A stretch of 64,000 bases of DNA from Costus lasius. Its lineage: Eukaryota > Streptophyta > Magnoliopsida > Zingiberales > Costaceae. Within the stretch, counting starts at the first letter, position 1; each line of letters starts with the position of its first letter. This document shows positions 44,279 through 57,812 of this stretch, piece after piece. A program made the position numbers and the translations under genes. A model generated the notes under the pieces. The model was not told the origin of the DNA. It saw nothing but the letters and a program-made list of their open reading frames with translations, and did no database searches. The DNA lies in contig CM050453.2 of NCBI GenBank assembly GCA_027563935.2, forward strand, positions 84,046,665 to 84,110,664, given 5' to 3'.

Positions 44279-46226
44279 TGTTGGTGTATATGCCCTAGGA
44301 CCTAGTTTTGGTCAACTTATGTACTACTTGACATTGATATTTATATATCATTCTGGCATTGTCGTTATCATTGTTTGACTACACCTGCGATTGTGTACTT
44401 ACATGATAATGTCCCTGGAGACAGATTGGATCTGTGCTCAAATAATTATCCCCAGTCAATGTACCTCTGTGGATATGGGACAGCTCTGGTACTTGAGAGA
44501 CTGGTATGTGGGCTGGTTAGGCACGTGGTGCTAACGCAGACACATGGGTATATCATTGGGGATATACTGGATAGACCCGCTATGAGGCTATGACTTGGTG
44601 TCATGAGTTATCCTCATAAGTGACAGGAGATGCATTGATCCCTTGACTTGAGGTCATTGATCATTCTATATGGTTAGGGACTTGCTTTGATACAACCTAA
44701 CACCTTGCCGTAGCTTGGAGGTCATAACGGTTGTTATTGAGCATGTCACGACCCATATGAGAAGATCAATGGACAGACATAGGATTTGCCCCTTCCCTAA
44801 GGAAGTATGATATCCATGGAGCTCCTTTATGGTTCTATGACTGAGAGTGTATGGCCATACCCAGGTGAGAACCTATTTTAGTCATAGCCATGTGATTGGA
44901 TGAAAACAAGTGGTGACACACTTGTCCAATCGGATATCAGTACGGCAAAGAGACTGTAATGCATCTGTACCTAGTTGCGATGATGGGGATGTCGATGTCG
45001 ATATCCATTCCAACGACCTGGGTAGCAGCGATGCACTGCTAGGTGCCACTCACTGCTTGTGATGACCTTTGGTCAGCACTGCCAGCGTCAGAGGAACCTA
45101 CAGGGTCGCACACCTTGATACTTGAGTTCTCGTATTGATTGGGAAGCCTTATGATCGAGTTATTGGATAACTCGGATCTAATTGGGAGATTTCATCAGCG
45201 CCAATGGGCCTGATGAGATGGAAGAATGTTATTGGAGCCAAACTTCATTTTTGGCAGGTTGACCCGTATTTGACCATGGTTGGTCACATTTGGATTAGGG
45301 TTGCATTGGATTGGATCCAAGTGCTTAATCAACCTATGCAATGATGTTTGGGCTAGCTCATTATCCAATGAGGCCCAATAATAAGTTCTCATGAAGAGAT
45401 GAGAGGCTAAAAGGGTATAATGGGGAGAAACATGAACCATTAGGCGCCTAGGGGCATAATGGGGTCATGTTGGCGCCTTTGCTTCATTATGGAAGTAAAG
45501 GGCGCCTCCCCCTCTCTTCCTAGGATGGAATGCATGCCTCTATGGCATTGCTTGAGGCGCAAGGCAAGGCCTTGGCGCACAAGGAAAGGTGTGGGAACAA
45601 AAGGTAAGGTTGAATGAGAATTATGGAAATGTCTTGGAGACTTTCCTTATCTCAAACCTCCTCATCCTAGCCCTACACTTGTCATGATCCTAGCCATTAC
45701 CCTAACCGCCTCTTGCCCTATAAATATGACCCTAGTCACCCCCTCTTGTGAGTAATTAATCCTTGAAGGCGTGAACACAAGGAGAGGGGCGAGTGCTTGG
45801 AGCAAGGGCGCATCTTCCATAACCGCAACCCTCTTCCTCCTTTCCTCTTGGCGCAAGGAGATATAGGGCTTGGCGGCTTGGGCGGTTTTCCCTCTTCACT
45901 TGGCGCATCTTTTCTCTGAGTGGCGCAAGAGAAGTAAAACATCTCCCTAAGGCTTGGATCTTCTTCCCGAGGCTAGCACCGGGCGTGGAAGAAGAGAACT
46001 CAAGAGATCCGTGTGTGCGAGACTGCAGAGGGCGCACACTTGGACGCCTACATCGGCATCGCTCCATATTGCTCTTAAGGTATTTCCTAACTCATCGTGT
46101 CGACTCCCTTGCTTGCGATCTTCACTGGGTTTTTGGGACTGGCCTGTTTCGGGGACATTCTTCCGCTGCGAAAAATGTATGTCTATAACTCTGAAAATTG
46201 TAAAATGTCCTCGGGGTTTCCCAACA
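44279..46226 (+). repeat. 3' LTR of the copia element, 1948 bp
   Basis: TGTTGGTGTATATG...TTTCCCAACA followed by the second CACCC. Most differences from the 5' LTR are C/T or G/A. Confidence 0.95.
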
Positions 46227-46231
46227 CACCC
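46227..46231. repeat. Target-site duplication CACCC of the copia element, right copy
   Basis: Identical to 37042-37046; E's 3' region resumes after it. Confidence 0.95.
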
Positions 46232-46831
46232 TTGGTAACTCCTGGTGTTAATTTTGGTTCAAGCTCCTCTGACATGGCATCGTACAAAACATAGAAAAAA
46301 AAGAAAAGAATGGCAAACAAGAAATAGTGGTACCTAAGTTGTGACTTGGCACTGCCCAATGAAAAGAAAGAAGAAGAAAAGAAGTGCAGTGGTACCGAAG
46401 CCTTGGCTTGGCATTGCCGTCAAAAGAAAAAAATGAAAGAAAGAGGGGCAGTGGTACCGAAGTTGTAACTTGGCACTGAAATTGAAAAGAAAAAGAGGCA
46501 GTGGTACCGAAGCTCTGGCTTGGCACCACAAAGAAGAAGAAAGAAAAGTGCGGTGGTACCGAAGTCATGAGTAAGACCTTTACTACCACTTTGGAGTCTA
46601 CCCTTTTGATGCTCTAATTGTCTCACGTGATAAGGATCTATTTTTATCCAATGTTATTGAACAGTTGTTGCATATGGATTTAAACTAGATATTCTGCTTT
46701 TCATATCAACATCTTTCAAGTTTATAGTAATTTGCGCATCTTGTGACTAGTTGTGACTCTTTAGCATTAACAGGTCATTTGGGAATATAACTTTGATTGA
46801 ACTATCCCCATGAAACCCCTTTTCTCTTTAT
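46232..46831 (+). other. 3' region of element E, right part
   Basis: No gene. Dominated by the hairpin array (46324-46575) separated by A/G-rich linkers such as GAAAAGAAAGAAGAAG. Open frames on the minus strand here are artefacts of the repeats. Confidence 0.7.
46324..46575 (+). repeat. 3' hairpin array of element E
   Basis: Five GTGGTACC(G/T)AAG half-sites alternate with four CTTGGCA(C/T)TG- or CTTGGCACC-type half-sites over 250 bp. Each half can pair with its left or right neighbour (GCAGTG with CACTGC; CCGAAG with CTTGG), so two alternative foldings are possible. Confidence 0.75.
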
Positions 46832-46870
46832 TTGCTTGGGGACAAGCAAAGGTTTAAGTCGTAGGTATTC
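46832..46870 (+). promoter_or_regulatory. PPT-adjacent hairpin and priming region of element E
   Basis: TTGCTTGGGGACAAGCAA (46832-46849), then GGTTTAAGTCGTAGGTATTC up to the LTR start at 46871. Confidence 0.72.
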
Positions 46871-48888
46871 TGTTAACACAGATTTATATAGAGTTTCATG
46901 TGTCAATTTACTTGTGGAATCATGCCTATTTCACGACGTTAAGCCTTACAATTGCTTATATTTGGATACATTTATGGAATCTACACCTGTTTCGGTATTT
47001 TTCACATTTTCAGGTCAAATTGACCACATAAAGGGTAGATTCTGACACTTGAGCAACAGAAGAGCTCATCCTAACTCAAGATGATCCTAACTAGGAGCTT
47101 TCAGATTCATTGAAGCCTTTATTGGAAATCACGACCAGGTCCCGATCAGAATCATGCCCGTGATCGTCGTTATGCCTGAAGCTGCAAATTGACAAATCAC
47201 GACCGGGTCATGACCAAATTCTTGCCTATGATCGCGGACCTGCCTGTTACGAAATCCCGATTTTAGCCCAGATTTCTTCAACTTGACCTAAGCGAAAGCT
47301 TGAGGGCACCTAGGACCTTTCTCCCCCGTTGACAAAGGGGACATGGAGCAGCTTTTAGGGGAGATTTTGGCCATGGAACCATCATTCCACGAGATGTGCG
47401 GCTGCAGCTTTGCAGGAAGAAGGAAGGCTGGCAGCGAAGACTTCTTTCGTCTGGAAACAACAGCGTCTGCAGTAACTTTTGCAGGGCATGGGGAAGAGAA
47501 GAAATTCCACTTGGAGGAGGATACAAAAGGGAGTTCAACATCACAAAGAAGAAGAAAGGGGGGATTCGGCACAAGGGAAGAACGAGAGGAGAGGCTGCGA
47601 AGAAGAAGTTACGCACCAAGAGAAAGGGAGCTACGCACTTGCATACATTGAAGATATTTGATGCGTGAGTTCCTTAGGGGTCAAATCTGTGAGGAAGATC
47701 CTACTTTTACATTCATTTTGCTGCATTACTCCGTGTAATCTTCTTAGCAAAGTGTTACATGATCATGCCTATCTCGTATGATCGCGGCGTACACCTACAC
47801 ATGTATGAGATGTTTATTATTGTATTTCACGCTTTCACCACAAACATGTTAAGCTAAACTCCTAATCAGGATATGGGAGTAGCCCTTTTGATGTCTTACT
47901 AGCTTGGTAGTCTAGATTTTAATGCTATGATCTTACTCGATCCTATGCGCTCACCATGCCTGCGTCATTTGAAAGAATACGCTTGAGCCTATTCTCCTTT
48001 GTTTGAGGTTTGTAAATCAGATAATCACAAGGAAACTCGCTGATTGTTTGTACTCAACCTGGGGTAGTTAGGGTTTTAGATGCGTCGGGGAGACCACAAG
48101 TCCGACCGCGTGTCCGAAGCATTTGATTGGGGGTTTTATCAAATTTGTTTGATCTCTCTGCCTACGCCTCCCGAAAGGGAGCGTTTGTGCCTGTATTCTC
48201 TAGTATGGGATTTGTAAGGCAGGAATTCTTAGGGAGAATCCACTTGACGAACTGCACTCTCCTTGTGTTAGCTCCTGGATCTTAAACGCATCTGGCAAAC
48301 TTCTTGCGCGCCAGTACGTTAGACTGTAGGAACTCTATGCCTGCGTAGCTCGAAAGGTCGCGCTTGAGCCAGAAGCTTCGCGGGGGAGGTTTGTAAGCCA
48401 GGAATTCTTTGGGATGACCTCTTTTGTCATCCTGTGCCCATCTTGGAAGTACTAGGAGCTTAGGCGTGTTGGGGAGAAGCATTTCTGACCAAGCGCCTGA
48501 ACCTAACAGATTTGACCTATAGCCATGATTGTGAAAGCAAGCCAGCTATCGGAGGGAGCAACCACCTAAGTGACAAGGAAAGCCGAGTCCCTTGAACTAG
48601 ATAGGATAAGGGCATTAGAGTCTGGACTATTAAGCTGTAAGAAGTCAAGGCAGTGAACCCACATCCTAACGTTTCATATTATTAAGACTCTCTCGTGCAA
48701 ATTCCTCCAATTACATTTTCGTTCATTTAATTAGTTAACATTTAGACTTTGTTAATTTCGCATCGTCTAGCTAGCAAATTCGAGATCTGTCGGTATTTGT
48801 CCATCAGTCCCTGTGGGATCGATATTTTATTACTTCGATAGACCCGTGCACTTGCGGGTAACGCCTACTGTATCGGTGGGTGCTATCA
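46871..48888 (+). repeat. 3' LTR of element E, 2018 bp
   Basis: TGTTAACACAG...GGTGCTATCA. It differs from the 5' LTR clearly more often than the two copia LTRs differ from each other, as expected for the outer element. The three GAAA-loop repeats are at about 47957, 48158 and 48337; the third stem is partly disrupted here (GCTC-GAAA-GGTC). Confidence 0.92.
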
Positions 48889-48893
48889 CTTAC
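48889..48893. repeat. Target-site duplication of element E, right copy (CTTAC)
   Basis: One mismatch to CTTAT at 25900-25904. Confidence 0.75.
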
Positions 48894-49703
48894 CGAGGTG
48901 GAATCCGGAGTCAACCCTTAAATTGTGAAGCACACACCATAAATAGAAAAGCTCGGATTGGCGAACCATACCATCGCTCTCCCGCGGCCAAAAATGGTGT
49001 GGGCCAGGACGTAGTGAACATAGCGAATCACCGGATTGCAGATGCTAGATGCTTGGGCGACGCGGGCCGAATAGATATGCTTATTGGTTATGGCACCCCA
49101 GAAGACCTGCTCACTATACTCCGCTGGTATCTTGCGTGTGCATGGTTCCGGAAAACCGTAAATACCACTAAGCTGGGAGTGAGTAAGGGAGTGCTCAAGG
49201 TTCCCGAGGCAGAACGATATATGCTCGGGGTCCTGGTCGAGGATGACGTCTACCTTCACATCCAGAGAGCTCAAGAATTCCAACGTCAAACCGACGTAGG
49301 TAGGAGAGGCAAGCTGCATAAACTGATCCCACTCGATATTCGAGTACATAAGTTCAATGTCTTCAAGGATTCCCAGCATGGTAAGCATTCCCCTATCGAG
49401 ATAACGGGTGTTGAGCACCCGGCGTTGATGAAGGAGGAGGTAATTTTGCTCGTGCTCGGCATTCCTGAAGAGAATGCCGAACTCATTCGGCGGGGAGATA
49501 TACTGCTGAGGTCGTTGAGCGGATGGGCGCGGCTATCCAGAGGAAGAGGATGGTGCAGCTTGAGGTGTAGAGGGTGCTGGTGTAGTAGGCGGCAGCTGGT
49601 GAGAGGGAGGTGACGGCATATAGTCGTCATCTGTTTCAGAGGAGTCAGAGAAGGCGGGTGGTGCAGTTCATTTAGAGGTGAGAGCTTTTCTCCTCGGAGC
49701 CAT
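48894..49703 (-). pseudogene. Downstream (env-position) ORF of element C, 5' part
   Basis: Start ATG at 49703 (MAPRRKALTSK), TGA at codon 12 (49668-49670), another stop near 49540, then an open frame: NTRYLDRGMLTMLG near 49412, SPTYVGLTLEFLSS near 49310, FCLGNLEHSLT near 49210, YGFPEPC near 49160, YVHYVLAHTIFGRG near 49010. One or two frameshifts at about 48945-49000 precede the insertion point of E. The protein continues at 25899. The plus-strand open frame over the same bases (48813-49613) is a shadow. Role unknown, as for A, D and E. Confidence 0.8.
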
Positions 49704-50669
49704 GGATACCAGAGAAATGCTGAATCGATATGCCTGTTCAAACGAGAAGATCCGGATGGAAAAACACGAGTGAAGAGGGGCAGCGGCGAAACAGCGATGC
49801 AGTCGGCGGAAAGAAGACGACTGAGGAGGGGGAAACCAAAATCTGTCTAAGAATAGATATAAATCACGATCGAACCTTGTTGGAAACTCGAAACCCAGTA
49901 ATAGAGATCTGCTGGAAAGACTGAGGGAGGAGGTGGCGGCGCAAGGATGATGGCTCTGAGTGGCTGGGGGCGGTGGCGCACGGGTTTGGTGGAAACCCTA
50001 CCCGTGCATTGCCCTAAATACGGGTGTTCTCGTATCAGAAGCACCGGTGAACCCCATGGGGTTCACCAACCTGTGAAGCCCTCTGGTGGAAAACGGCAGT
50101 GACAGAAATATGGGTGAACCTGATGGGGTTCACCAGACCATGAAGCTCTCTAGAGAGTAGAGCGCTATTAGAAATACGGGTGAACCCCACCGGGTTCACC
50201 TGGCAGTGAAGCTTGTTGAAGCGAGAACCCTCCGGATCTAATACAGTGGACTTCACGGGTAAACCCGGCAGGGTTCACCTAGCCGTGAAGTGTATTGTAG
50301 GAGGTTGAATATGCTGAAGCAGTATATATAGTGTAGAATTGCTAGATTCTTTCCGATCTTGTGCAGATATCAGCGAAAACCCAGCTCATCATGATGCATA
50401 GTAGACTTCACCGGTGAACCCCACGGGGTTTACCTGGCCGCGACGTGTACTGTGCTGCAGAAAAAAAATTATGATTTAAATTCCTATTCACCCAGCATGC
50501 CTACATCAGGAAATAAGACTTCCATCAGTATAATGTGAAACCAAACTCCTCCATCAGAAATCAGACAAAACAAGATAATAAAGGTACTCATTAACGATGA
50601 ACTAAAAACCAAACATAGTTGCCTCCCAAGAGCGTTAGTTGAAAGTCAATAGCTCAACTATAAGAGTTA
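49704..50669 (-). other. Spacer between pol and downstream ORF of element C, with palindrome array
   Basis: Five GGTGAACCCC...GGGTTCACC palindromes at about 50046, 50112, 50179, 50258 and 50413 (spacing 66, 67, 79 and 155). The pol-end block TTGGGAGGCAAC is near 50620-50632. No gene seen. Confidence 0.75.
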
Positions 50670-51840
50670 TTAATTCGTCAAGTCTGTGGGGTCTGAAAGG
50701 GCAAGGACTTCCCCTTTATTGACCCGGTCATCTTCAAAGTAATGTTTGAGGCGGTGGCCGTTGACTGTAAAGCTCCCAGTGCGTTCGGTCTAAATTGTGA
50801 TTACGCCGTATGATTGAACATGCCGAACTATAAAAGGCCCGGACCACCTCATGCGAAGCTTCCTTGGAAATAGCCAAAGTCTCGAATTAAAGAGAAGCAC
50901 TTTGTCCCCTTCACTAAATCCCTTCTTCACTATGCGCTTGTCATGCCAATACTTTGTGCGTGCTTTATAGATCTTTGCATTCTCGTGGGCAAAAAGGCGC
51001 ATCTCTTCCAACTCATCAAGTTGCAACTTTCTCCTCTCACTGGCACTTTTGAAGGTGTAATTGATTTGCTTGATGACCCAATACACCCTGTGCTCGAGTT
51101 CAACAGGTAAGTGGCATGATTTTCTATAGATAAGTTGGGAAGGAGACATACCGAGGGATGTCTGGAATGCGGTCCTATAGGCCCATAAAGCATCAGATAA
51201 TTTCAATGCCCAATCCTTTCGTGATCATGATACAGTTTTCTCTAGTACTTGTTTGATTTCTCTATTGGAAACCTCCACCTGACCACTAGCCTGAGGATGA
51301 TAGGGAGTGGCAATTTTATGCTTTACACCATACTTTTTCAAAAGTGCTCCAAACTTCTGCTCAATGAAGTGGGAGCCACCATCACTGATCAAAACACGTG
51401 GAACTCCAAATCGAGGGAAAATAGTCCGCTTTATAAACTTCATAACGACTCTAGAGTCATTAGCAACTTCGGCAGATGCCTCTACCCACTTCAACATGTA
51501 GTCAATGGTAACTAGAATATACCGTTTACCACATGAAGATGGGAAGGGTCCCATGAAATCGATCCCCCACACATCAAAAATTTCCACTTCCATGATGTCG
51601 ATCAGAGGTAGCTCATCCCTTTTGGAGAGATTTCCAGTCCGTTGGCAACTGTCACAGGTTAGAGCAAAATGTTTAGCATCATGAAATATAGAGGGCCAAT
51701 ATAAACCTGAATGTAAAACTTTAAAAGCTGTTTTAGCTGCCCCGATGTGTCCTCCATAGAGTGAAGAATGGTAATGAGTAAGCACTTCCTGTATCTCCTC
51801 CTCGGGTATGCAACGTCTATACAATCCATCAGCACATCAC
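50670..51840 (-). pseudogene. Integrase of element C
   Basis: Open from about 51824 to 51225, covering the zinc-binding part ([28 protein letters not shown]) and the whole core: [11 protein letters not shown] (Asp, near 51560), [10 protein letters not shown] (Asp, near 51400) and [15 protein letters not shown] (Glu, near 51290). After a stop near 51222 the C-terminal part continues in the same frame ([26 protein letters not shown]) to a stop at 50670. The best preserved integrase of the three Athila-type elements here. Confidence 0.88.
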
Positions 51841-53600
51841 CGATACAAGCTGGGCTCATCCCAATAATAATACTTCACGTCATGCAAGAACTTTTTCTTT
51901 TTCTAAAACGTAAGATCGGGAGGAAGAATGCTAGACACAATGTAATTCACATAGTCTGCATACCATGGGACCAGTTGCTTCAGCAAAGCATATAGATGCT
52001 CTTTAGGGAATGCATCATTAATCTCTAACTCATCATCAGTTTTCTTTTCAGCATTTCGCTCAAGTCTAGAAAGATGGTTAGCCACCAAGTTTTCACTCCC
52101 CTTCTTATCTCTAATATCGACATCAAACTCTTGTAAGAGGAGAATCCATCAAATCAGTCTTGGCTTTGCATCCTTCTTGTTAACCAGATATTTTATAGCT
52201 ACATGATCAATGAAAATAATTACTTTCGAGTTAACTAAATAAGAGGAAAACTTATCGAAAGCAAAAACTATGGTGAGCAGCTCTTTTTCCGTGGTTGCAT
52301 AATTCATCTGGGCATCGTCAAGTGTTCGACTGGCATAGTGGATAGTGTAAAGCTTTTTGTCCTTCCTTTGTCCCAAGACTGCCCCAATGGCCTGGTCACT
52401 AGCATCACACATGAGCTCAAACGGTAAGGACCAATCTGGAGGTTGAATTATTGGGGCCGTAGTCAATGCCTCCTTGAGTTCAGTGAAAGCATCCTCACAA
52501 TTCCTGTCAAAACAAAAAATAGAATCTTTAGTAATTAGATTAGTTAAGGGGCGAGCTATCTTAGAGAAGTCTTTAATAAATAGTTTATAGAAGCTAGAGT
52601 GTCCAAGAAAACTCTTGATCCCCTTTACTGTTGTAGGTGGCTTAAGATTCTCAATAACTTCAATTTTAGCTCTGTCAACCTCTATCCCTCGCTCGGAAAC
52701 TAGATGCCCAAGGACTATCCCTTCCTTGACCACGAAGTGACACTTCTCCTAGTTCAAGACTAGGTTCACCTCTTCACATCTCTACAAAACCTTAGATAAA
52801 TTAGATAAACAATGATGAAAAGAGAAACCATGCATAGAAATGTCATCCATAAATATATCCATAAAATCTTCGTTAAAGTCAGAGAATATGGCCATCATTA
52901 CTCGTTGGAATGTTGCAGGGGCATTGCAGAGACCAAACGGCATCCTCCTGTATGCATAGGTCCCATAAGGACATGTAAAAGTCATTTTCTCCTGATCCTT
53001 TGGATGGATGGGGATTTGAAACAAACCTGAAAATCCATATAGAAAACAAAAGTAAGAATTATGAGCCAATATGTCTAGCATCTGATTGATAGAGGGAAGC
53101 GGAAAGTGATCTTTTCTCGTAGCAGAGTTCAACTTCCTATAATCAATGCATATCCTGTATCCTGTAACTGTGCGCATTGGTATCAACTCGTCTGCATCAG
53201 TCTTAATTACTGTGATGCCTCCCTTTTTGGGCACAACGTGTACTGGACTCACCCAAGAACTATCTGATATTGGATATATTACTCCAGCATCCAATAATTT
53301 AACCACTTCCTTCTTCACAACATCTTTTAAATGTAGATTGAGACGGCATTGAAATTCCATGGAAGGTTTGCTAGTTTCTTCCAATAGGATCCTGTGTATG
53401 CAAATAGACGGGTTAATCCCTTTGATATCATCAAGTGAGTAGCCTATTACCTTCCTGTGAAGACGGAGTTCTTGTAGGAGTAGTTCGGTTTGGTCTTTGT
53501 CCAATTCTGCACTGATTATCACAGGGTATGTGGAATTATCTCCTAAAAATTCGTATCTCAAAGTACTGGGCAAGCTTTTGAATTCAATTTTCTTCTACCC
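51841..53600 (-). pseudogene. Reverse transcriptase and RNase H of element C (active-site Asp lost)
   Basis: Blocks: LRYEFLGDNSTYPVI near 53565, SSWVSPVHVVPKKGG near 53255, FMDD at 52842-52853 (kept), LGHSSFYKLFIKDF near 52600, then RNase H with [18 protein letters not shown] near 52410 and VANHLSRLERN near 52085. In the first catalytic motif, where A has FLDGFSG, this copy reads FLYGFSG (Tyr codon 53037-53039), so one metal-binding Asp is gone. A few stops (near 52780, 52750, 52145, 51900) break the frame. It is closest to A's RT by eye. Confidence 0.88.
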
Positions 53601-54425
53601 TTAATTCTCCTGATTCTCCTCTTTTTCGTCATCCATACTTGAGTCAGTTTCCAGTAGTGCAACATACTTCAAAGCTTCTCCTTCAATGTCTCTATCAACA
53701 ATGTTTGTCAAGGCAAGTTCTAATGGATCTACTTCCTTCTTGAAGGGCTCAACTGCTGTATAGCCTTTTCAACAACGTCCACACTACAGCATGTACTTAC
53801 AGGAGAAGGTTTTTTAAGAGAGTCAGATAAGTCAAATTGTATAACACTATCACCGATGTTCAAATCTACTTTCCCATTTTTGACATCAATGACAGCACCA
53901 GCCGTAGCAAGAAAAGGTCTCCCTAAAAAGATAGGGAGTCTGTCATCCTCATCAATCTCTAAAACAACAAAATCAGCAGGGACAAAATAATCTTCAATTT
54001 TTAAAGGAACGTCCTCTAAAATACCGACAGGATGATGAACTGATCTGTCAACAAACTGCAAAGAGATATTAGTAGTTTTCAAATCACCCAAATCCAGTTT
54101 TTTGCATAATGACATTGGCATGAGGCTGACACTTGCTCCTAAATTACACAGAGCTCTTTGAAAAGTCATTTCTCCAATCTGGCATGGTATGGAGAAACTG
54201 TGTGGGTCTTTAAGTTTCTGAGGAAGCTTGTTCTGTAAGATTGCGCTGCACTCCTCAGTAAGTGCAACGGTTCTGTAATCTTCCAGCTTCCTTTTATTAG
54301 ACAGGATGTCCTTCAGAAATTTTGCATAAGTTGGCATCTGCGAAAGGGCATCAACAAAAGGAATGTTAATATAGAGTTTCTTCAAAACTTCTAAAAACTT
54401 ACCGAATTGCTTATCTAATTTTACT
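53601..54425 (-). pseudogene. Aspartic protease region of element C (catalytic Asp replaced)
   Basis: Open from 54385 to 53729. The active-site motif reads Cys-Asn-Leu-Gly-Ala-Ser, where A has Trp-Asp-Leu-Gly-Ala-Ser; the Asn codon is at 54143-54145. LGRPFLATAGAVIDVKNGK is near 53925. A frame change lies between 53729 and 53600. As written it cannot be an active aspartic protease. Confidence 0.85.
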
Positions 54426-55947
54426 TTGACAAGCCTCTACGGGAAAGGAATCGATGGCTTGTAGGCAGGCGGTCCCACATAGGGCCGCTCTTCTTCGGTT
54501 GGTTCTGGTGCCACCGGTGTAACGTCTGTGCGTTGTTCCTCAGAATCCGCCGTTACATCATCTCTTCTATCATCAGTCGGCATCTTTGGATCTTCAAGTT
54601 GTTTGCCGCTCCGAGTGGAGATTGCATTACAATGCTCCCTTAGATTTACTTCCAACTGAGACGGGAGTTTACCTAGTGCTCGGGAGGATGAGCTGGCTTG
54701 TTGGGCTAGCTGATTCTCCAACATCTTATTGTGCGTCTCCAAGAAATCCATTCTTGTCATCATTAACTTCATCATGTCAGCTAAGCCTTCAATTTGCTTG
54801 CTCAATTGCGAATCAATTTTGGCTTCAGTGGTGGGATGAAATTTCTAGCTTGGAACCCTGGTGGTTGCAACTGTCTGTAATTTCCTTGGAGAGGTTGTCT
54901 AAAGTTTCCTTGAGGAGGTTGAGCTTGTGGTGGTGCTTGCCCTGGTTGTATCGATTGTGTAGTCCGGTAGGAGAAGTTCGGGTGGTTGCGCCATCCTGGA
55001 TTATAAGTGTTGGAGTATGGGTTGTTCACTTGATTCAGATTTCCAATTGCATTAACATGTTCAGGATGGCTGGGGGCCCATTGCCCATCTATCAACTGGC
55101 ATTCAGTACCTCACAAGATACAGAATTAGCATCTAAAGAGTTCACAGACCAAGAATCAATTTTTTTAATCAAAGAATCTTCCTTCGCAGTAAGAGTAGTC
55201 AAAGTATCAAGTTCGAATTTACCTGACTTCCTATGAGGTGTACCTCGCTCAGAAGTCCATTGATGATGATTCATCGCCATGTCTTCGAGGAGGTTCATAG
55301 CATCATCGACAACCCTGTTCATTAAAGCACCCCCAGCAGCTGCATCGACCGTGAGTCTAGTGTTGTAGTCCAACCCATTATAGAACGTGTGGACTAGGAC
55401 CCAGGTCTCAATCCCATAATGCGGACACATTCTTTGTAGCTCCTTGAATCATTCCCAAGCCTCATATAAAGAGTCCCCATCCTTCTACATAAAACTAGTT
55501 ATTTGATTTCTTAGTTGAATGGTCTTGGATGGAGGAAAATATTTGGAGAGGAAGGCTTGTGATAATTTTGCCCACGTCCTTATTGAAGCCGAAGGTAGCG
55601 TGTGAAGCCAAGCTCTTGCTCAGTCGCTTAAAGAGAAGGGAAACAATCTCAACTTGATAGCATCAGTAGAAACACCGTTAATTTTTAGCATATCACAGTA
55701 CTCTAAAATATAGAAAGATGCATGTTGGGGTCCTCAAGAGGAGAACCACCAAATTGATATTGCTGAACCATAATAATGAAGCAGGTTTTATCTCAAAATT
55801 ATTGGCCTCTACAGTAGGCCTTGCAATTCTCAATTGTAACCCATGAACATAGGGAGCAGCATAATCTTTCAGCGTCCTGTTATTATTGTTGTTCCCCACA
55901 GGTTGGGGTGCTTGATCATTATTCATGTCTAATTGAATATGCTCCAT
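54426..55947 (-). pseudogene. gag: gag of element C (several frameshifts)
   Basis: Starts MEHIQLDMNNDQ at 55947, as in A. A lost base near 55775 and another near 55710 shift the frame. The capsid-type part reappears as MCPHYGIETWVLVHTFYNGLDYN from 55430 and TVDAAAGGALMNRVVDDAMNLLEDMAMNHHQW. The knuckle is damaged: after SVSCEV the frame changes near 55095. The Pro/Asn/Gln-rich part (NNPYSNTYNPGWRNHPNFSYR) follows, then a coiled stretch (MTRMDFLETHNKMLENQLAQQ) in a third frame from 54805. At least four frame changes in all. Confidence 0.83.
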
Positions 55948-56196
55948 CTGGTTCTTTGTCTTCCTTCTGCCGAAATTGATTAAGCTTTCTCTTGTTTTTG
56001 AAAGCTCTCTCTATCTCTAGATTGATTTCAAAGAGTTTGCCTGCCCTGGAACTTATTTTCATAAAAGGTATCAGTGACAATTATAAAGTTGCAAGGTAGG
56101 AGACAAATCGAAAGTAACAAGAACTACAGTAGAAAAGTAAAACTAACTAAAGCTTAGTCTACCAATCCTTAGAAATATACTAATATTAACTGTTGT
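55948..56196 (-). other. Leader of element C
   Basis: No gene; a gag-like EIERAF block near 56020 is out of frame with the ATG at 55947, the same situation as in A. Confidence 0.55.
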
Positions 56197-56214
56197 TCCC
56201 CGGCAACGGCGCCA
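56197..56214 (-). other. Primer-binding site (tRNA-Asp) of element C
   Basis: The plus strand reads TCCCCGGCAACGGCGCCA, a perfect 18-base copy of the 3' end of plant tRNA-Asp; the minus strand is the PBS. Confidence 0.95.
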
Positions 56215-56220
56215 AAAACT

Positions 56221-57812
<1,592 letters not shown>

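Larger units (their letters stand above)
37047..46226 (+). mobile_element. Complete Ty1/copia LTR retrotransposon (9180 bp)
   Basis: Two LTRs of 1949 and 1948 bp with TGTTGG...CAACA ends, perfect CACCC duplications, an initiator-tRNA-Met PBS, a 1.6-kb leader with repeated stem-loops, one open gag-pol frame of 1217 codons and a purine tract (AAGTGGGAGAT) before the 3' LTR. The order integrase before RT marks it as copia. By eye I count about 24 differences between the LTRs, roughly 1.2 percent, mostly transitions. It is the youngest insertion in the window, in line with its place as the innermost element. Confidence 0.96.
25905..48888 (+). mobile_element. LTR retrotransposon E, Ty3/gypsy Athila-type, inserted in C's downstream ORF and carrying a Ty1/copia element
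   Basis: Order: 5' LTR (25905-27920), PBS, gag, protease, RT, RNase H, integrase (to 33467), spacer, downstream ORF (34895-36146), 3' region (split at 37046/46227 by the copia element), PPT-adjacent hairpin and 3' LTR (46871-48888). Flanked by CTTAT/CTTAC. Its proteins are clearly more distant from A and C than those are from each other. About 13.8 kb without the copia element. The genes are broken by stops, two frame changes, a 40-bp duplication and a 27-bp deletion in RT. Confidence 0.93.

Noticed and set aside
46324..46575. Possible microsatellite or coding repeat
   Set aside because: The A/G-rich linkers look simple, but the conserved half-sites and their repetition in other elements fit a structural repeat; minus-strand open frames there are artefacts.
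48813..49613. Plus-strand open frame of 266 codons
   Set aside because: It lies antisense to the downstream ORF of C, starts inside E's LTR, and shows no domain. The minus-strand reading matches A, D and E.
54586..55236. Plus-strand open frame of 216 codons
   Set aside because: Antisense to C's gag, which has recognisable blocks on the minus strand in the same interval.
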